Source: Streptomyces harbinensis
GTDB lineage: Bacteria; Actinomycetota; Actinomycetes; Streptomycetales; Streptomycetaceae
DNA length: 64,000 nucleotides
Reading direction: 5' to 3'
Assembly (NCBI RefSeq): GCF_900116145.1
Contig: NZ_FPAB01000004.1
Span: 62,001-126,000, forward strand
Part shown: in pieces, positions 27,478 through 35,324 of the stretch
How positions within the stretch are numbered: the first letter of the stretch is position 1
How the letters are laid out: each line of letters starts with the position of its first letter
Notes under the pieces: model-generated
What the model saw: the letters and a program-made list of their open reading frames with translations, nothing else
Database searches by the model: none
Told to the model about the DNA's origin: nothing
Made by a program: the position numbers and the translations under genes

Positions 27478-28191
27478 ATGACCGAGAAAACCATTCCGCT
27501 GCTCACCTGCCGGGACATCGCGCCGGTCGCCGCGTTCTACCGGGCCCTGGGGTTCGCGGTGACCTTCGAGCAGAAGAGCCCCTACGCCTACCTCGTCGTC
27601 GAACGCGGGGCGGTGGAGCTCCAGTTCCACGGCATGAAGGACTTCGACCCGCAGACCTCCCTCGGTGGCTGCTACATCCTCACCGACGAGGTCGACGCCC
27701 TCCACGAGGTGTTCCGGGCCGGGCTCAAGGACGTCTACGGCAAGGTGCCCACCCGGGGGCTGCCCCGGATCGGGCCGGTCAAGGACATGGCCTACGGCGT
27801 ACGGCAGTTCCTCATGACCGACCCGGGCGGCAACTCGATCCGGGTCGGACAGCCGACCGGCGGGGACGGGCACATCGCGCCCGCCCCCAAGGAGACCTTC
27901 GCCCGCGCCCTGCACTTCGCGGTCCTCTTCGCCGACTCCAAGGAGGATCTGCCCGCCGCCGCCAAGGTGCTGGACCGGGCGCTCGCGCTGACCCACGAGC
28001 GGCCCACCCCGGAACAGCGCGTCCGCCTCCTCGTCCTGCGCGCCGACGTCGCCCACCGGCAGGGCGAGGACCCCGCCGGGGTCGCCCGGCGGCTGGCGGA
28101 GGCGGACGCCGTCCCGCTGACCGACGCGGAACGGCACCGCATACCGGACGATCTCGCCCGGCTCGCCGAACTGCGGCTCACCCTCCGCTGA
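27478..28191 (+). CDS. VOC (glyoxalase/bleomycin-resistance) domain protein with helical tail
   Basis: A 237-residue protein. The N-terminal 125 residues form a VOC fold: IPLLTCRDIAPVAAFYRALGF, YLVVERGAVELQFHG, GCYILTDEVDALHEVF, and the closing RQFLMTDPGGNSIRVGQ. The C-terminal 100 residues are helical (ALHFAVLFADSKEDLPAAAKVLDRALAL in pieces) and look TPR-like. Such proteins either bind antibiotics or act on small molecules; this one is unassigned. Its end overlaps the convergent kynureninase fusion gene by 14 bases. Confidence 0.85.
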   Translation: MTEKTIPLLTCRDIAPVAAFYRALGFAVTFEQKSPYAYLVVERGAVELQFHGMKDFDPQTSLGGCYILTDEVDALHEVFRAGLKDVYGKVPTRGLPRIGPVKDMAYGVRQFLMTDPGGNSIRVGQPTGGDGHIAPAPKETFARALHFAVLFADSKEDLPAAAKVLDRALALTHERPTPEQRVRLLVLRADVAHRQGEDPAGVARRLAEADAVPLTDAERHRIPDDLARLAELRLTLR

Positions 28192-30133
28192 GCACGTCCA
28201 GCAGCCGGGCGCCGGCCGCCGTCCCCGGGTCGACCGGAGCGTAGTGGCCGATCCCGGGCAGCGGGATCAGCGTGGCGCCGTGCCGGGTGGCGTAGGCGAG
28301 GGACTGGGCGAGCGGCACCTGACCGTCCTCGGTGCCGTGCAGCACGGTGACCGGCACCGGCGGGGCCGGCAGCCGGAGCGGGTCGGCCGCCGCCGGCGGC
28401 TCGCCGAAGCAGGCGCCGACCGCGCCCGCGCCCAGCCCGAGCCGGGCCGCCTCGCGCAGATCGGCCACCGGCGAGACCGCCACGGCGCGCGCGACGCGGC
28501 CCGGAGCACCGGCCGCCGCCCACAGCGCCAGCTGGCCGCCGGCCGAGTGGCCGGCCAGGGTCAGCGGCCCGGTGCCGGGCAGGGCCGCCAGGGCGGCGCG
28601 CAGATCCTCCCCCGCCGTGGGCCAGGCGCCGGGGCCGCGCCGGTACTCGACGAGCGCCACCGGCACGCCCCGGTCCGCCAGTGCGGCGGCCAGCGGCGCG
28701 AGATGGGCGCGGTCGTACCCGGTGCGCCACCAGCCGCCGTGCACCAGGACCACGCGCGGGTCCCCGTCCCCGTACAGGTCGACGACCCCGTCCGGGCCCG
28801 GCCGGTAGCGCAGCGTACGGTCCGGCGGCGCGGGCGGCCGGGCGAGCAGCGCCGCCGCCTCCTCCCCGTCCCGGCCCTCGTCGGGGGCCCCGGCCGGGGC
28901 CGGGCGGCGCGGTGTCCCGGCCAGCACCTCGGCCAGGGTGCGCGCGGCGCGCTCCGTCTCCGCGAACGAGGTGTACAGCGGGGTGAACCCGAACCGCAGC
29001 ACGTCCGGTTCGCGGAAGTCGGCGATCACCCCGCGCGCCGCCAGTTCCCCGGTCACCCGGCGCGCGTCCGGGCAGCGCAGCGCGACCTGGCTGCCGCGCC
29101 GCCCGGGCTCCGCCGGGGTGAGGACCGGCAGCACCCCCGCCAGGCAGCGTTCGAAGAAGGCGGTCAGCGCCAGGCTCTTGGCCCGCACCTCCGACAGGTC
29201 CACGCCGTTCCACACCTCCAGCGCGGCCTCCAGGGCCAGCAGGGACAGGATCTCCGGGGTACCGACCCGGCCGCGCGGCGCGCCGGGTGCCGGGCGGTAG
29301 CGCGGGGACATCGCGAACGGTTCGGCGTGCGAGTTCCAGCCCGGCAGCGGGGAGTCGAACGCCGCCTGGTGCGCCGCCCGGACGTACAGGTACGCGGGCG
29401 CTCCGGGCCCGCCGTTCAGATACTTGTAGGTGCAGCCGACCGCGAGATCGACGCCGTCGGCGTCCAGCGCGAGCGGCAGCGCACCGGCGCTGTGGCACAG
29501 GTCCCACACGCTCAGCGCGCCCGCCGCCCGTACCGCCGCCGTGATCGCGGGCAGATCGTGCAGGGCGCCGGTGCGGTAGTCCACGTGGTTGACCAGGACG
29601 GCCGCGGTGCGCGGGCCGGCCTCGGCGGCGATGTCCCCGGCCGGGACGGGGCGCAGGGTGCGGCCCGTCAGCCGGGCGGCAGAGGCGGCGATGTAGCCGT
29701 CGGTGGGGAAGGTGGTGGCGTCCACCAGGATTTCGTCACGTCCTTCCGGTGCCAGCCGGACGGCGGCCACCAGCGCCTTGAAGACGTTGACGCTGGTGGA
29801 GTCGCCCACCACCACCTGGCCGGGCGCGGCACCCAGCAGCGGCGCGATCCGGTCGCCGACCCGCTCGGGTGCGGTCCACCAGCCGGACTCGGTCCACGAG
29901 CGGATGCGCAGCCGGCCCCACTCGTGGCCGATCACCTCCGCGATCCGGCCGGGGACGCCGCGGGGCAGCGCGCCCAGCGAGTTGCCGTCGAGGTAGACGG
30001 TGTCGTCCAGTACGAACGCGGCGCGCTTGGTCCGCAGCGGGTCGGCGGCGTCCAGCCGGGCGGCCTCCGCCGCCGCGTCCGCGGTCGTCGTCGTGGTCGT
30101 GGTCATCGCCTGCTCCGTCTCCGTCTCAGACAT
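28178..30133 (-). CDS. kynU: Kynureninase fused to an arylformamidase-like alpha/beta hydrolase
   Basis: A 651-residue two-domain enzyme in one open frame. Residues about 25-405 are kynureninase: DTVYLDGNSLGALP, the PLP-site CTYKYLNGGPG (Lys237), HVDYRTGALHD, and the end LRFGFTPLYTSF. A Pro/Ala/Glu linker (about 406-440) joins a hydrolase (about 441-651) with HGGWW (465-469), the nucleophile GHSAGG (Ser530), HGTEDGQVP (Asp603) and GIGHYAP (His630), as in KynB-type formamidases. Together they convert N-formylkynurenine to anthranilate. The ATG at 30133 overlaps the kynA stop by 8 bases; ATG 30106 is an alternative. Usually these are separate genes. Confidence 0.9.
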   Translation of the reverse strand: MSETETEQAMTTTTTTTADAAAEAARLDAADPLRTKRAAFVLDDTVYLDGNSLGALPRGVPGRIAEVIGHEWGRLRIRSWTESGWWTAPERVGDRIAPLLGAAPGQVVVGDSTSVNVFKALVAAVRLAPEGRDEILVDATTFPTDGYIAASAARLTGRTLRPVPAGDIAAEAGPRTAAVLVNHVDYRTGALHDLPAITAAVRAAGALSVWDLCHSAGALPLALDADGVDLAVGCTYKYLNGGPGAPAYLYVRAAHQAAFDSPLPGWNSHAEPFAMSPRYRPAPGAPRGRVGTPEILSLLALEAALEVWNGVDLSEVRAKSLALTAFFERCLAGVLPVLTPAEPGRRGSQVALRCPDARRVTGELAARGVIADFREPDVLRFGFTPLYTSFAETERAARTLAEVLAGTPRRPAPAGAPDEGRDGEEAAALLARPPAPPDRTLRYRPGPDGVVDLYGDGDPRVVLVHGGWWRTGYDRAHLAPLAAALADRGVPVALVEYRRGPGAWPTAGEDLRAALAALPGTGPLTLAGHSAGGQLALWAAAGAPGRVARAVAVSPVADLREAARLGLGAGAVGACFGEPPAAADPLRLPAPPVPVTVLHGTEDGQVPLAQSLAYATRHGATLIPLPGIGHYAPVDPGTAAGARLLDVLSGG

Positions 30134-30947
30134 GGCTGCGCGCCGTCCACAGTTCGGGGAAGACATGCTTGGCCGCCCGCTTCTCCAGCCAGGCCACCCC
30201 GGCCGATCCCGCGGTCCCGGTCTTGCCGCCCATCGCGCGCCGGGTGGCCACCAGATGGTCGTTGCGCCAGCGCCACACCAGCTCCGCCACCTCGGTCAGC
30301 GCCTCGCCGAGCGTCAGCAGCGGGCCCTCGCCCGCCGCGTACACCCGCTGCCAGGCGGCCTCCACCGCCGGGTGCGGCTCGTAGCGGGCCTGGAAGTCGC
30401 GGGCCAGCACCTCGGCGGGCAGCGGCGCCTCGCCGTGCCGGGAGAGATAGCCGAGCGCCTCGTCGTACAGGCTCGGTTCGTGCAGCGCCTTGGAGAGTTC
30501 GTCGTGGACCTTCGGGGTTCCCCGGTGCGGGACCAGCATGGCGGCCGACTTCTCGCCGAGCAGGAACTCCAGCCGCCGGTACATCGCCGACTGGAAGCCG
30601 GAGCCCTCCCCCAGGGCCGCCCGGTAGGCGTTGAACTCGCCCGGGGTGAGGTGGGCCAGCGGCTCCCAGGAGGCGTTGAGCGCGGTCAGCTGGTAGCCGG
30701 AGCGGCGCAGCGCGGCCAGGGCGCGCGGCAGGTCGTCCTCGCGCAGCGCGTCGGCGGCCGTGCGCCATTCGTGCACGATCACCGTGAACCACAGCTCCAT
30801 GACCTGGGTGGTGACGAGGAACGCCATCTCCCCCGGGTCCTCGGACAACGGGCGCTGGAGGTGGGTCAGCACCTCGGCCCGTACGTAGTCCTCGTACGGT
30901 GTGCTGCCGTCGTGGGTCAGCGTCGGCTCGCCGGTGGTGTCCGACAT
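30126..30947 (-). CDS. kynA: Tryptophan 2,3-dioxygenase
   Basis: Haem enzyme opening the indole ring of L-tryptophan to N-formylkynurenine. The 273-residue protein has TPYEDYVRAEVLTHLQRP, the family block VTTQVMELWFTVIVHEW (with the haem-proximal region of substrate binding), GFQSAMYRRLEFLLG, and the His-containing helix WRWRNDHLVATRRAMGGKTGTAGSAG (in parts), whose His is the axial ligand. AAGGAG precedes the ATG. First gene of a two-gene operon; with the fused downstream gene, the entire tryptophan-to-anthranilate route is encoded. Confidence 0.95.
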   Translation of the reverse strand: MSDTTGEPTLTHDGSTPYEDYVRAEVLTHLQRPLSEDPGEMAFLVTTQVMELWFTVIVHEWRTAADALREDDLPRALAALRRSGYQLTALNASWEPLAHLTPGEFNAYRAALGEGSGFQSAMYRRLEFLLGEKSAAMLVPHRGTPKVHDELSKALHEPSLYDEALGYLSRHGEAPLPAEVLARDFQARYEPHPAVEAAWQRVYAAGEGPLLTLGEALTEVAELVWRWRNDHLVATRRAMGGKTGTAGSAGVAWLEKRAAKHVFPELWTARSHV

Positions 30948-31025
30948 GGCTCGCTCCTTCGCACGGTCGTCCGTCGTCCCCGGGATCGCCGGGTGTCAGC
31001 GGCAGATTACGTGGAGGACGCGCAA

Positions 31026-31058
31026 CGGGCGCCCCTCCGTCGTGCGGTGGGGCGCCCG
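31026..31058 (-). terminator. Terminator after fba-DUF3151
   Basis: CGGGCGCCCC (31026-31035) pairs with GGGGCGCCCG (31049-31058), with a 13-nt loop, 32 bases past the DUF3151 stop. Confidence 0.65.
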
Positions 31059-31089
31059 GGGGCTCGGCCGTGCCCGGGGTGCGGCCCGA

Positions 31090-31503
31090 TCAGGACAGGG
31101 TCTCGGCCGCCGTCGGGGAGCTGTCGCGCAGGAAGGTGGTGCAGCGCTCGTACTCCTCCTGCTCACCGATGGCCTGCGCGGCGCGCGCGAGGGCGTGCAG
31201 GGCGCGCAGGAAGCCGCGGTTGGGCTCGTGCTCGAACGGGATGGGGCCGTGGCCCTTCCAGCCGTTGCGGCGCAGGGCGTCCAGGCCCCGGTGGTAGCCG
31301 GTGCGGGCGTAGGCGTACGAGGCGACGGTGGCGCCCTCGGCGAACGCGTCGTCGGCGAGCTGGGCCCAGGCGAGCGAGGAGGCCGGGTACGCGGCGGCCA
31401 CCTCGGCCGGCGCGGTGCCGGAGGCGAGCAGGTCGCGCGGCCCGGGGTCGTCGGGCAGATGGGTCGGGGGCGGGCCCCCGAGCAGGTTCTCGTGAAGGGA
31501 CAT
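31090..31503 (-). CDS. DUF3151 family protein
   Basis: A 137-residue actinobacterial protein beginning MSLHENLLGGPPPTHLPDDP with LAWAQLADDAFAEG, SYAYARTGYHRGLDALRRNG and FEHEPNRGFLRALHALA, hallmarks of DUF3151. It lies downstream of fba on the same strand with 41 bases between, so it is probably cotranscribed. Function unknown. The ribosome site is weak. Confidence 0.88.
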   Translation of the reverse strand: MSLHENLLGGPPPTHLPDDPGPRDLLASGTAPAEVAAAYPASSLAWAQLADDAFAEGATVASYAYARTGYHRGLDALRRNGWKGHGPIPFEHEPNRGFLRALHALARAAQAIGEQEEYERCTTFLRDSSPTAAETLS

Positions 31504-31544
31504 GCCGTCCAGTCTGCCTGCTCGGGGGCGGTGCGCCGACCTCG

Positions 31545-32567
31545 CTACTTCAGGCGGGTGCCGGTGGAGCGCAGGTCGCCGCAGGCCTGGGTGACCCGGG
31601 CGGCCATGCCGGCCTCGGCCAGCTTGCCCCAGCTGCGCGGGTCGTAGGTCTTCTTGTCGCCGACCTCGCCGTCGACCTTCAGCACACCGTCGTAGTTGCG
31701 GAACATGTGGTCGGCGACGGGCCGGGTGAAGGCGTACTGGGTGTCGGTGTCGAGGTTCATCTTCACGACGCCGTTGGCGAGCGCGGTGACGATCTCCTCG
31801 CGGGTGGAGCCGGAGCCGCCGTGGAAGACGAAGTCGAACGGGCTCTCCTTGCCGTAGCGCTCGCCGACGCCCTCCTGGAGGTCCTTGAGCAGTTCGGGGC
31901 GGAGCACGACGTTGCCGGGCTTGTAGACGCCGTGCACATTGCCGAAGGAGGCGGCCAGCAGGTAGCGGCCCTTCTCGCCCAGGCCCAGGGCCTCGGCGGT
32001 GCGCAGCGCGTCGTCGACCGTGGTGTACAGCTCGTCGTTGATCTCGTGGCTGACGCCGTCCTCCTCGCCGCCGGTGGGGGTGATCTCCACCTCCAGCACG
32101 ATCTTGGCGGCTGCGGCGATCGCCAGCAGTTCCTCGGCGATCTCCAGGTTGTCCTTCAGGGTTTCGGCGGAGCCGTCCCACATGTGGGACTGGAAGAGCG
32201 GGTTCTCGCCGCGGGCGACGCGCTCCTTGGAGAGCTGGAGCAGCGGGCGGACGTAGCCGTCCAGCTTGCCCTTGGGGCAGTGGTCGGTGTGCAGCGCGAT
32301 GTTCACCGGGTACTTCTCGGCGACGACGTGCGCGAACTCGGCCAGCGCCCGGGCGCCGGACACCATGTCCTTGGCGTACTGCCCACCGAGGAACTCGGCA
32401 CCGCCCGTGGAGATCTGCACGATGCCGTCGCTCTCCGCCTCGGCGAAGCCGCGCAGCGCGGCGTGCAGGGTCTGCGTCGAGGTGACGTTGATGGCGGGGT
32501 AGGCGAACCGGCCTGCCTTCGCCCGGTCGAGCATCTCGTTGTAGACCTCGGGGGTTGCGATGGGCAT
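31545..32567 (-). CDS. fba: Class II fructose-bisphosphate aldolase
   Basis: Zinc-dependent aldolase of glycolysis and gluconeogenesis, 340 residues. It has the metal ligands in ALHTDHCPKG and the LLAASFGNVHGVY His, plus FDFVFHGGSGS with a further His and phosphate-binding glycines, and VVKMNLDTDTQYAFT at the end of the barrel. AAGGAG precedes the ATG. Full length. Its upstream region contains the parS-like palindrome. Confidence 0.96.
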   Translation of the reverse strand: MPIATPEVYNEMLDRAKAGRFAYPAINVTSTQTLHAALRGFAEAESDGIVQISTGGAEFLGGQYAKDMVSGARALAEFAHVVAEKYPVNIALHTDHCPKGKLDGYVRPLLQLSKERVARGENPLFQSHMWDGSAETLKDNLEIAEELLAIAAAAKIVLEVEITPTGGEEDGVSHEINDELYTTVDDALRTAEALGLGEKGRYLLAASFGNVHGVYKPGNVVLRPELLKDLQEGVGERYGKESPFDFVFHGGSGSTREEIVTALANGVVKMNLDTDTQYAFTRPVADHMFRNYDGVLKVDGEVGDKKTYDPRSWGKLAEAGMAARVTQACGDLRSTGTRLK

Positions 32568-32656
32568 CTGTCCGCTCCTTGATATCCGTGCGGGTCCGCG
32601 TCCCGCCCATCCTCCCAGACCGGAACAGATGCACCAGTGCGGTGGGCACCCTATGC

Positions 32657-32696
32657 ACGGAGGGTCACCGTTTCACGTGAAACAGTGACCCTCCGT
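32657..32696. repeat. 40-bp near-perfect palindrome (pyrE terminator position)
   Basis: Outer arms ACGGAGGGTCAC (32657-32668) and GTGACCCTCCGT (32685-32696) are perfectly complementary and enclose the parS-like 14-mer. The only mismatched pair in the whole palindrome is C32669 against A32684. It starts 31 bases after the pyrE stop and lies 90 bases upstream of fba, so it could also terminate pyrE transcription. Confidence 0.85.
32670..32683. promoter_or_regulatory. parS: parS site (ParB binding)
   Basis: GTTTCACGTGAAAC matches exactly the Streptomyces parS consensus as I know it. ParB loads at such sites to organise and segregate the origin region, so the window should lie within the origin-proximal part of the chromosome. 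Here it sits in the centre of a larger palindrome. Confidence 0.8.
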
Positions 32697-32726
32697 AGCG
32701 ATCCGGGGGCGGAGCGCACCGGGCGG

Positions 32727-33275
32727 TCAGCCCAGGCCCAGCTCCGGCAGCCCGTAGATCTGCACATACGGCAGCCCGGCCGCCTCCACCGCCGGGGCCG
32801 CGCCCCGCTCGATGATCACCGCGACCGCGACGACCTCGGCCCCGGCCTCGCGCACCGCGGCCACCGCCTCCAGCGCCGAAGAGCCGGTCGTGGAGGTGTC
32901 CTCGACCACCAGCACCCGGCGGCCCGCCACCTCGGGGCCCTCCACCCGGCGTTGGAGCCCGTGCACCTTCTGCGCCTTGCGGACCACGAACGCGTCGAGA
33001 CGCCGGCCGCGCGCCGCGGCGGCGTGCAGCATCGCCGCCGCCACCGGGTCGGCGCCCAGGGTCAGCCCGCCGACCGCGTCGTATTCCAGATGCGCGGTGG
33101 CCTCCAGCAGCACCTCGCCCACCAGCGGGGCGGCCTCCCCGTCCAGGGTGATCCGCCGCAGGTCGACGTAGTAATCGGACTCCACTCCGGAGGAGAGGGT
33201 CACCTTGCCGTGCACCACGGCCTTGTTCTGAATCTGCCGCAGCAGGGTCTCACGCGCGTTCATGAAAGCCGACAT
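32727..33275 (-). CDS. pyrE: Orotate phosphoribosyltransferase
   Basis: Adds PRPP-derived ribose phosphate to orotate in pyrimidine synthesis. The 182-residue protein has SSGVESDYYVDLRRITLDG, GLTLGADPVAAAMLHAA, the KAQKVHGLQRRVEG loop, and the PRPP motif RVLVVEDTSTTGSSALEA. I start at the ATG at 33275, which overlaps the epimerase stop (TAATG); ATG 33263 is possible. Translationally coupled to the upstream epimerase gene. Confidence 0.95.
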   Translation of the reverse strand: MSAFMNARETLLRQIQNKAVVHGKVTLSSGVESDYYVDLRRITLDGEAAPLVGEVLLEATAHLEYDAVGGLTLGADPVAAAMLHAAAARGRRLDAFVVRKAQKVHGLQRRVEGPEVAGRRVLVVEDTSTTGSSALEAVAAVREAGAEVVAVAVIIERGAAPAVEAAGLPYVQIYGLPELGLG

Positions 33276-34129
33276 TACGGCAGCCGCCGCCAGGTCCAGA
33301 CCGTGGAGATCTCCAGCGGCTCGATGGGGGTGACCAGGTGGGGGGTGGTGTTCAGCCCGTCCGGCGGCCCCGACTGCGGTTCCACGCACACCGCTTCGGC
33401 CACCTCGTCGTAGATCACCACCCACTCGGTGCGGCTGGTCACCTTCAGCTCCAGCTGCCCGGGCCAGGTGAGCGTCACCGCCACCCCCTCCGGCATGCCG
33501 AAGCAGTCGTCCCACGGCCCCGGCAGCGGCGCGATCCGCTGCCCGGTGGGCAGATGGTCCGCCCCGCGCTCCTCCTGCCAGCCGGCCGTGAAATCCAGTT
33601 CCACCCCGGGGCCTTCCGGGGTGAGCCGGCGCGAGAACCACGGGTGCCAGCCGGCCTGCGCGGGGAAGGACACCCCGTCGGTCTCCACCCCGAGGGTGAG
33701 CGTCACCCCGCCGCCGTCCTCGGCGAGTTCCACGGTCTGGGTGACCAGACCGGCGTACGGCCAGGCATCCCCCTCCGGGCCGTCCCCGCCGATGGCCCGG
33801 CTGAACGTCGCCGTCCGCTCACCGGCGCGCAGCGTACGCCAGGGCCGGCCCCGTACCGTCCCGTGCATGGCGTGCTGCTGGCCCTCGGCCACCGGCAGCC
33901 GGTGGGTGAGCGCGCCGTTGCGGAACCGGCCCTCGCGGGTCCTGCCGCACCAGGGGGCCATCACGAAGGAGCCGAAGCGCTCACCCTGCCGGAGCAGTTC
34001 GGTGCCGTCGATCAGCAGGGAGGAAATCCGCGCGCCCTCGTCGGGACGCACCGTCAGCCGGGTGTCGCCGGCCCGCAGCACGACGGCCGGGTCCGGGGTG
34101 CCGGGGCGGTCTGAGTCATCCGTGGTCAC
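33275..34129 (-). CDS. Aldose 1-epimerase family protein
   Basis: A 284-residue beta-sandwich mutarotase. It has LTVRPDEGARISSLLIDGTELL, SFVMAPWCGRTREGRF, QQHAMHGTVRGRPW (substrate-binding His), AGWHPWFSRRL (catalytic His) and EAVCVEPQSGPPDGLN (catalytic Glu). The GTG start has a TATGGT hexamer 6 nt upstream and no ribosome site, so probably leaderless. The substrate sugar is not predictable. Confidence 0.92.
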   Translation of the reverse strand: MTTDDSDRPGTPDPAVVLRAGDTRLTVRPDEGARISSLLIDGTELLRQGERFGSFVMAPWCGRTREGRFRNGALTHRLPVAEGQQHAMHGTVRGRPWRTLRAGERTATFSRAIGGDGPEGDAWPYAGLVTQTVELAEDGGGVTLTLGVETDGVSFPAQAGWHPWFSRRLTPEGPGVELDFTAGWQEERGADHLPTGQRIAPLPGPWDDCFGMPEGVAVTLTWPGQLELKVTSRTEWVVIYDEVAEAVCVEPQSGPPDGLNTTPHLVTPIEPLEISTVWTWRRLP

Positions 34130-34135
34130 CCGAAG

Positions 34136-34141
34136 ACCATA
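34136..34141 (-). promoter_or_regulatory. Putative -10 element for leaderless epimerase
   Basis: TATGGT on the minus strand, 6 nt before the GTG at 34129; it would allow the epimerase-pyrE pair to be transcribed independently of the upstream gene. Confidence 0.45.
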
Positions 34142-34151
34142 ACGAGCCCGC

Positions 34152-35222
34152 TCAGCGCCGCTTGCGCAGTACCCGTCCCACCAGCACCGCCGAGGCCAGC
34201 GCGAGGGCGGCGGCGGGAGCCACCCAGCGCAGCGGGATCGAGGCCGCGCCGCCGCTGCCCGGCGGCGGCTCGGGGGCGTACCGCCCGCGCGGCGGGGCGT
34301 GGTCGACCTCCTCGGCGCTGCGGCCGATCATCGTCCGGCGGGCGAAATCCGCCTCGGGGGCGGGGGTGTGACGCCGTACCGCCTCCTCGCCGTCCTCCTC
34401 CAGATCCTCCAGATCGTCCAGGTCCTCCAGCGCCTCCAGGTCCTCCAGATCCTCCAGACCGTCGAGTTCCTGGAGGTCGTCCAGCTCGCGCAGCCCATCC
34501 AGCCGCTCCAGGCTCTCCAGGTCCTCGAACTCCTGCCCGCCGTGCCCGGCCCGGTCGGCCGGCTGACCCTCGGGGGCGGGGATACCGGGGATGACGCGTT
34601 CGTTGTCGTCCGGCTCCCCGATGCCGCCGGCCCCGGCCACCGGCGGTACCTCGCCGCGCTCGACCTCCTCCTGGCCCAGCTCGGCGACCAGCGCCTCCAG
34701 GAACCGCTCCAGCAGCCGGCGGCCCGCCGCCTCACGCTGCCGGGCCTCCAGGGACCGCAGCCGGCCCGTGCTCTCCACGGTGCCGCTCAGGACCAGGGTG
34801 GTGCCGGAACCGTCCGGCAGCGGGGTGGGCACCACGGTGAGGGCCAGCGCCGCGCTCCCGGTGCCGCGCGCCTCGCGGCCCTCGGCGGCGACCGTGACGA
34901 CGCCGGTGTCCTGCCGGGTGGCGAGGGTGAGGGTGCCCCGGTAGGTGATCGAGGTGTTGCCGGCCCGCAGCCGCAGCCGGCCCGCCACCGTGGCGGGGGC
35001 GGTCGCGGCGTCCGGTTCGGAGGCCGGGTCCGAGGCGGCGGCGGAGGAGGCGGCAGTGGACGAGGCGGTGGCGGGGGAGGCGGTGGACGCGCCCGCCGAC
35101 GGCCCGGCCGGCTGCTCCCGGTCGGGTTCGAGGCCGGGAACACAACGGGCGACCCGCTCCGGATCGGCGAGCGCGCTCCGCAGCACGGCGGCGGAGAACG
35201 GGACGTAGACCTCGTGTTCCAT
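34152..35222 (-). CDS. SRPBCC (CoxG-like) membrane-anchored protein with xxL triplet repeat
   Basis: A 356-residue protein. The N-terminus MEHEVYVPFSAAVLRSALADPERVARCVPGLE is a START/SRPBCC beginning, interrupted by an Ala/Ser/Thr/Pro insertion (about 40-78) before the remaining strands (TSITYRGTLTLA, TTLVLSGTVES). Residues about 231-277 hold 14 consecutive acidic triplets of form x-x-Leu. A single C-terminal membrane helix (about 330-350) with an RKRR end anchors it. The domain is related to the CO-dehydrogenase accessory protein CoxG, but no such genes are here. Function unknown. Confidence 0.82.
   Translation of the reverse strand: MEHEVYVPFSAAVLRSALADPERVARCVPGLEPDREQPAGPSAGASTASPATASSTAASSAAASDPASEPDAATAPATVAGRLRLRAGNTSITYRGTLTLATRQDTGVVTVAAEGREARGTGSAALALTVVPTPLPDGSGTTLVLSGTVESTGRLRSLEARQREAAGRRLLERFLEALVAELGQEEVERGEVPPVAGAGGIGEPDDNERVIPGIPAPEGQPADRAGHGGQEFEDLESLERLDGLRELDDLQELDGLEDLEDLEALEDLDDLEDLEEDGEEAVRRHTPAPEADFARRTMIGRSAEEVDHAPPRGRYAPEPPPGSGGAASIPLRWVAPAAALALASAVLVGRVLRKRR
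34394..34531 (-). repeat. 9-bp-based tandem repeat coding (x-x-Leu)n
   Basis: On the minus strand, units like GAGGATCTG and GAGGACCTG follow one another, coding 14 triplets ending in Leu (EDL, ESL, ERL, DGL, REL and so on). The unit length is imperfect, pointing to old slippage plus selection for Leu and acidic residues. Confidence 0.8.
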
Positions 35223-35324
35223 GGGCCGACCCTACCCACTGGGGCCGCTTAAACGACTAGTCCGACACAGGACACGGATTCCGGCCACCCCAGCAGGGGC
35301 TGCCCGGGGCCGGTCACCGGTGGC

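Noticed and set aside
34394..34531. Repeat array considered as CRISPR
   Set aside because: Units are 9 bp, contiguous and coding; there are no spacers and no cas genes. No CRISPR array is seen anywhere in the window.
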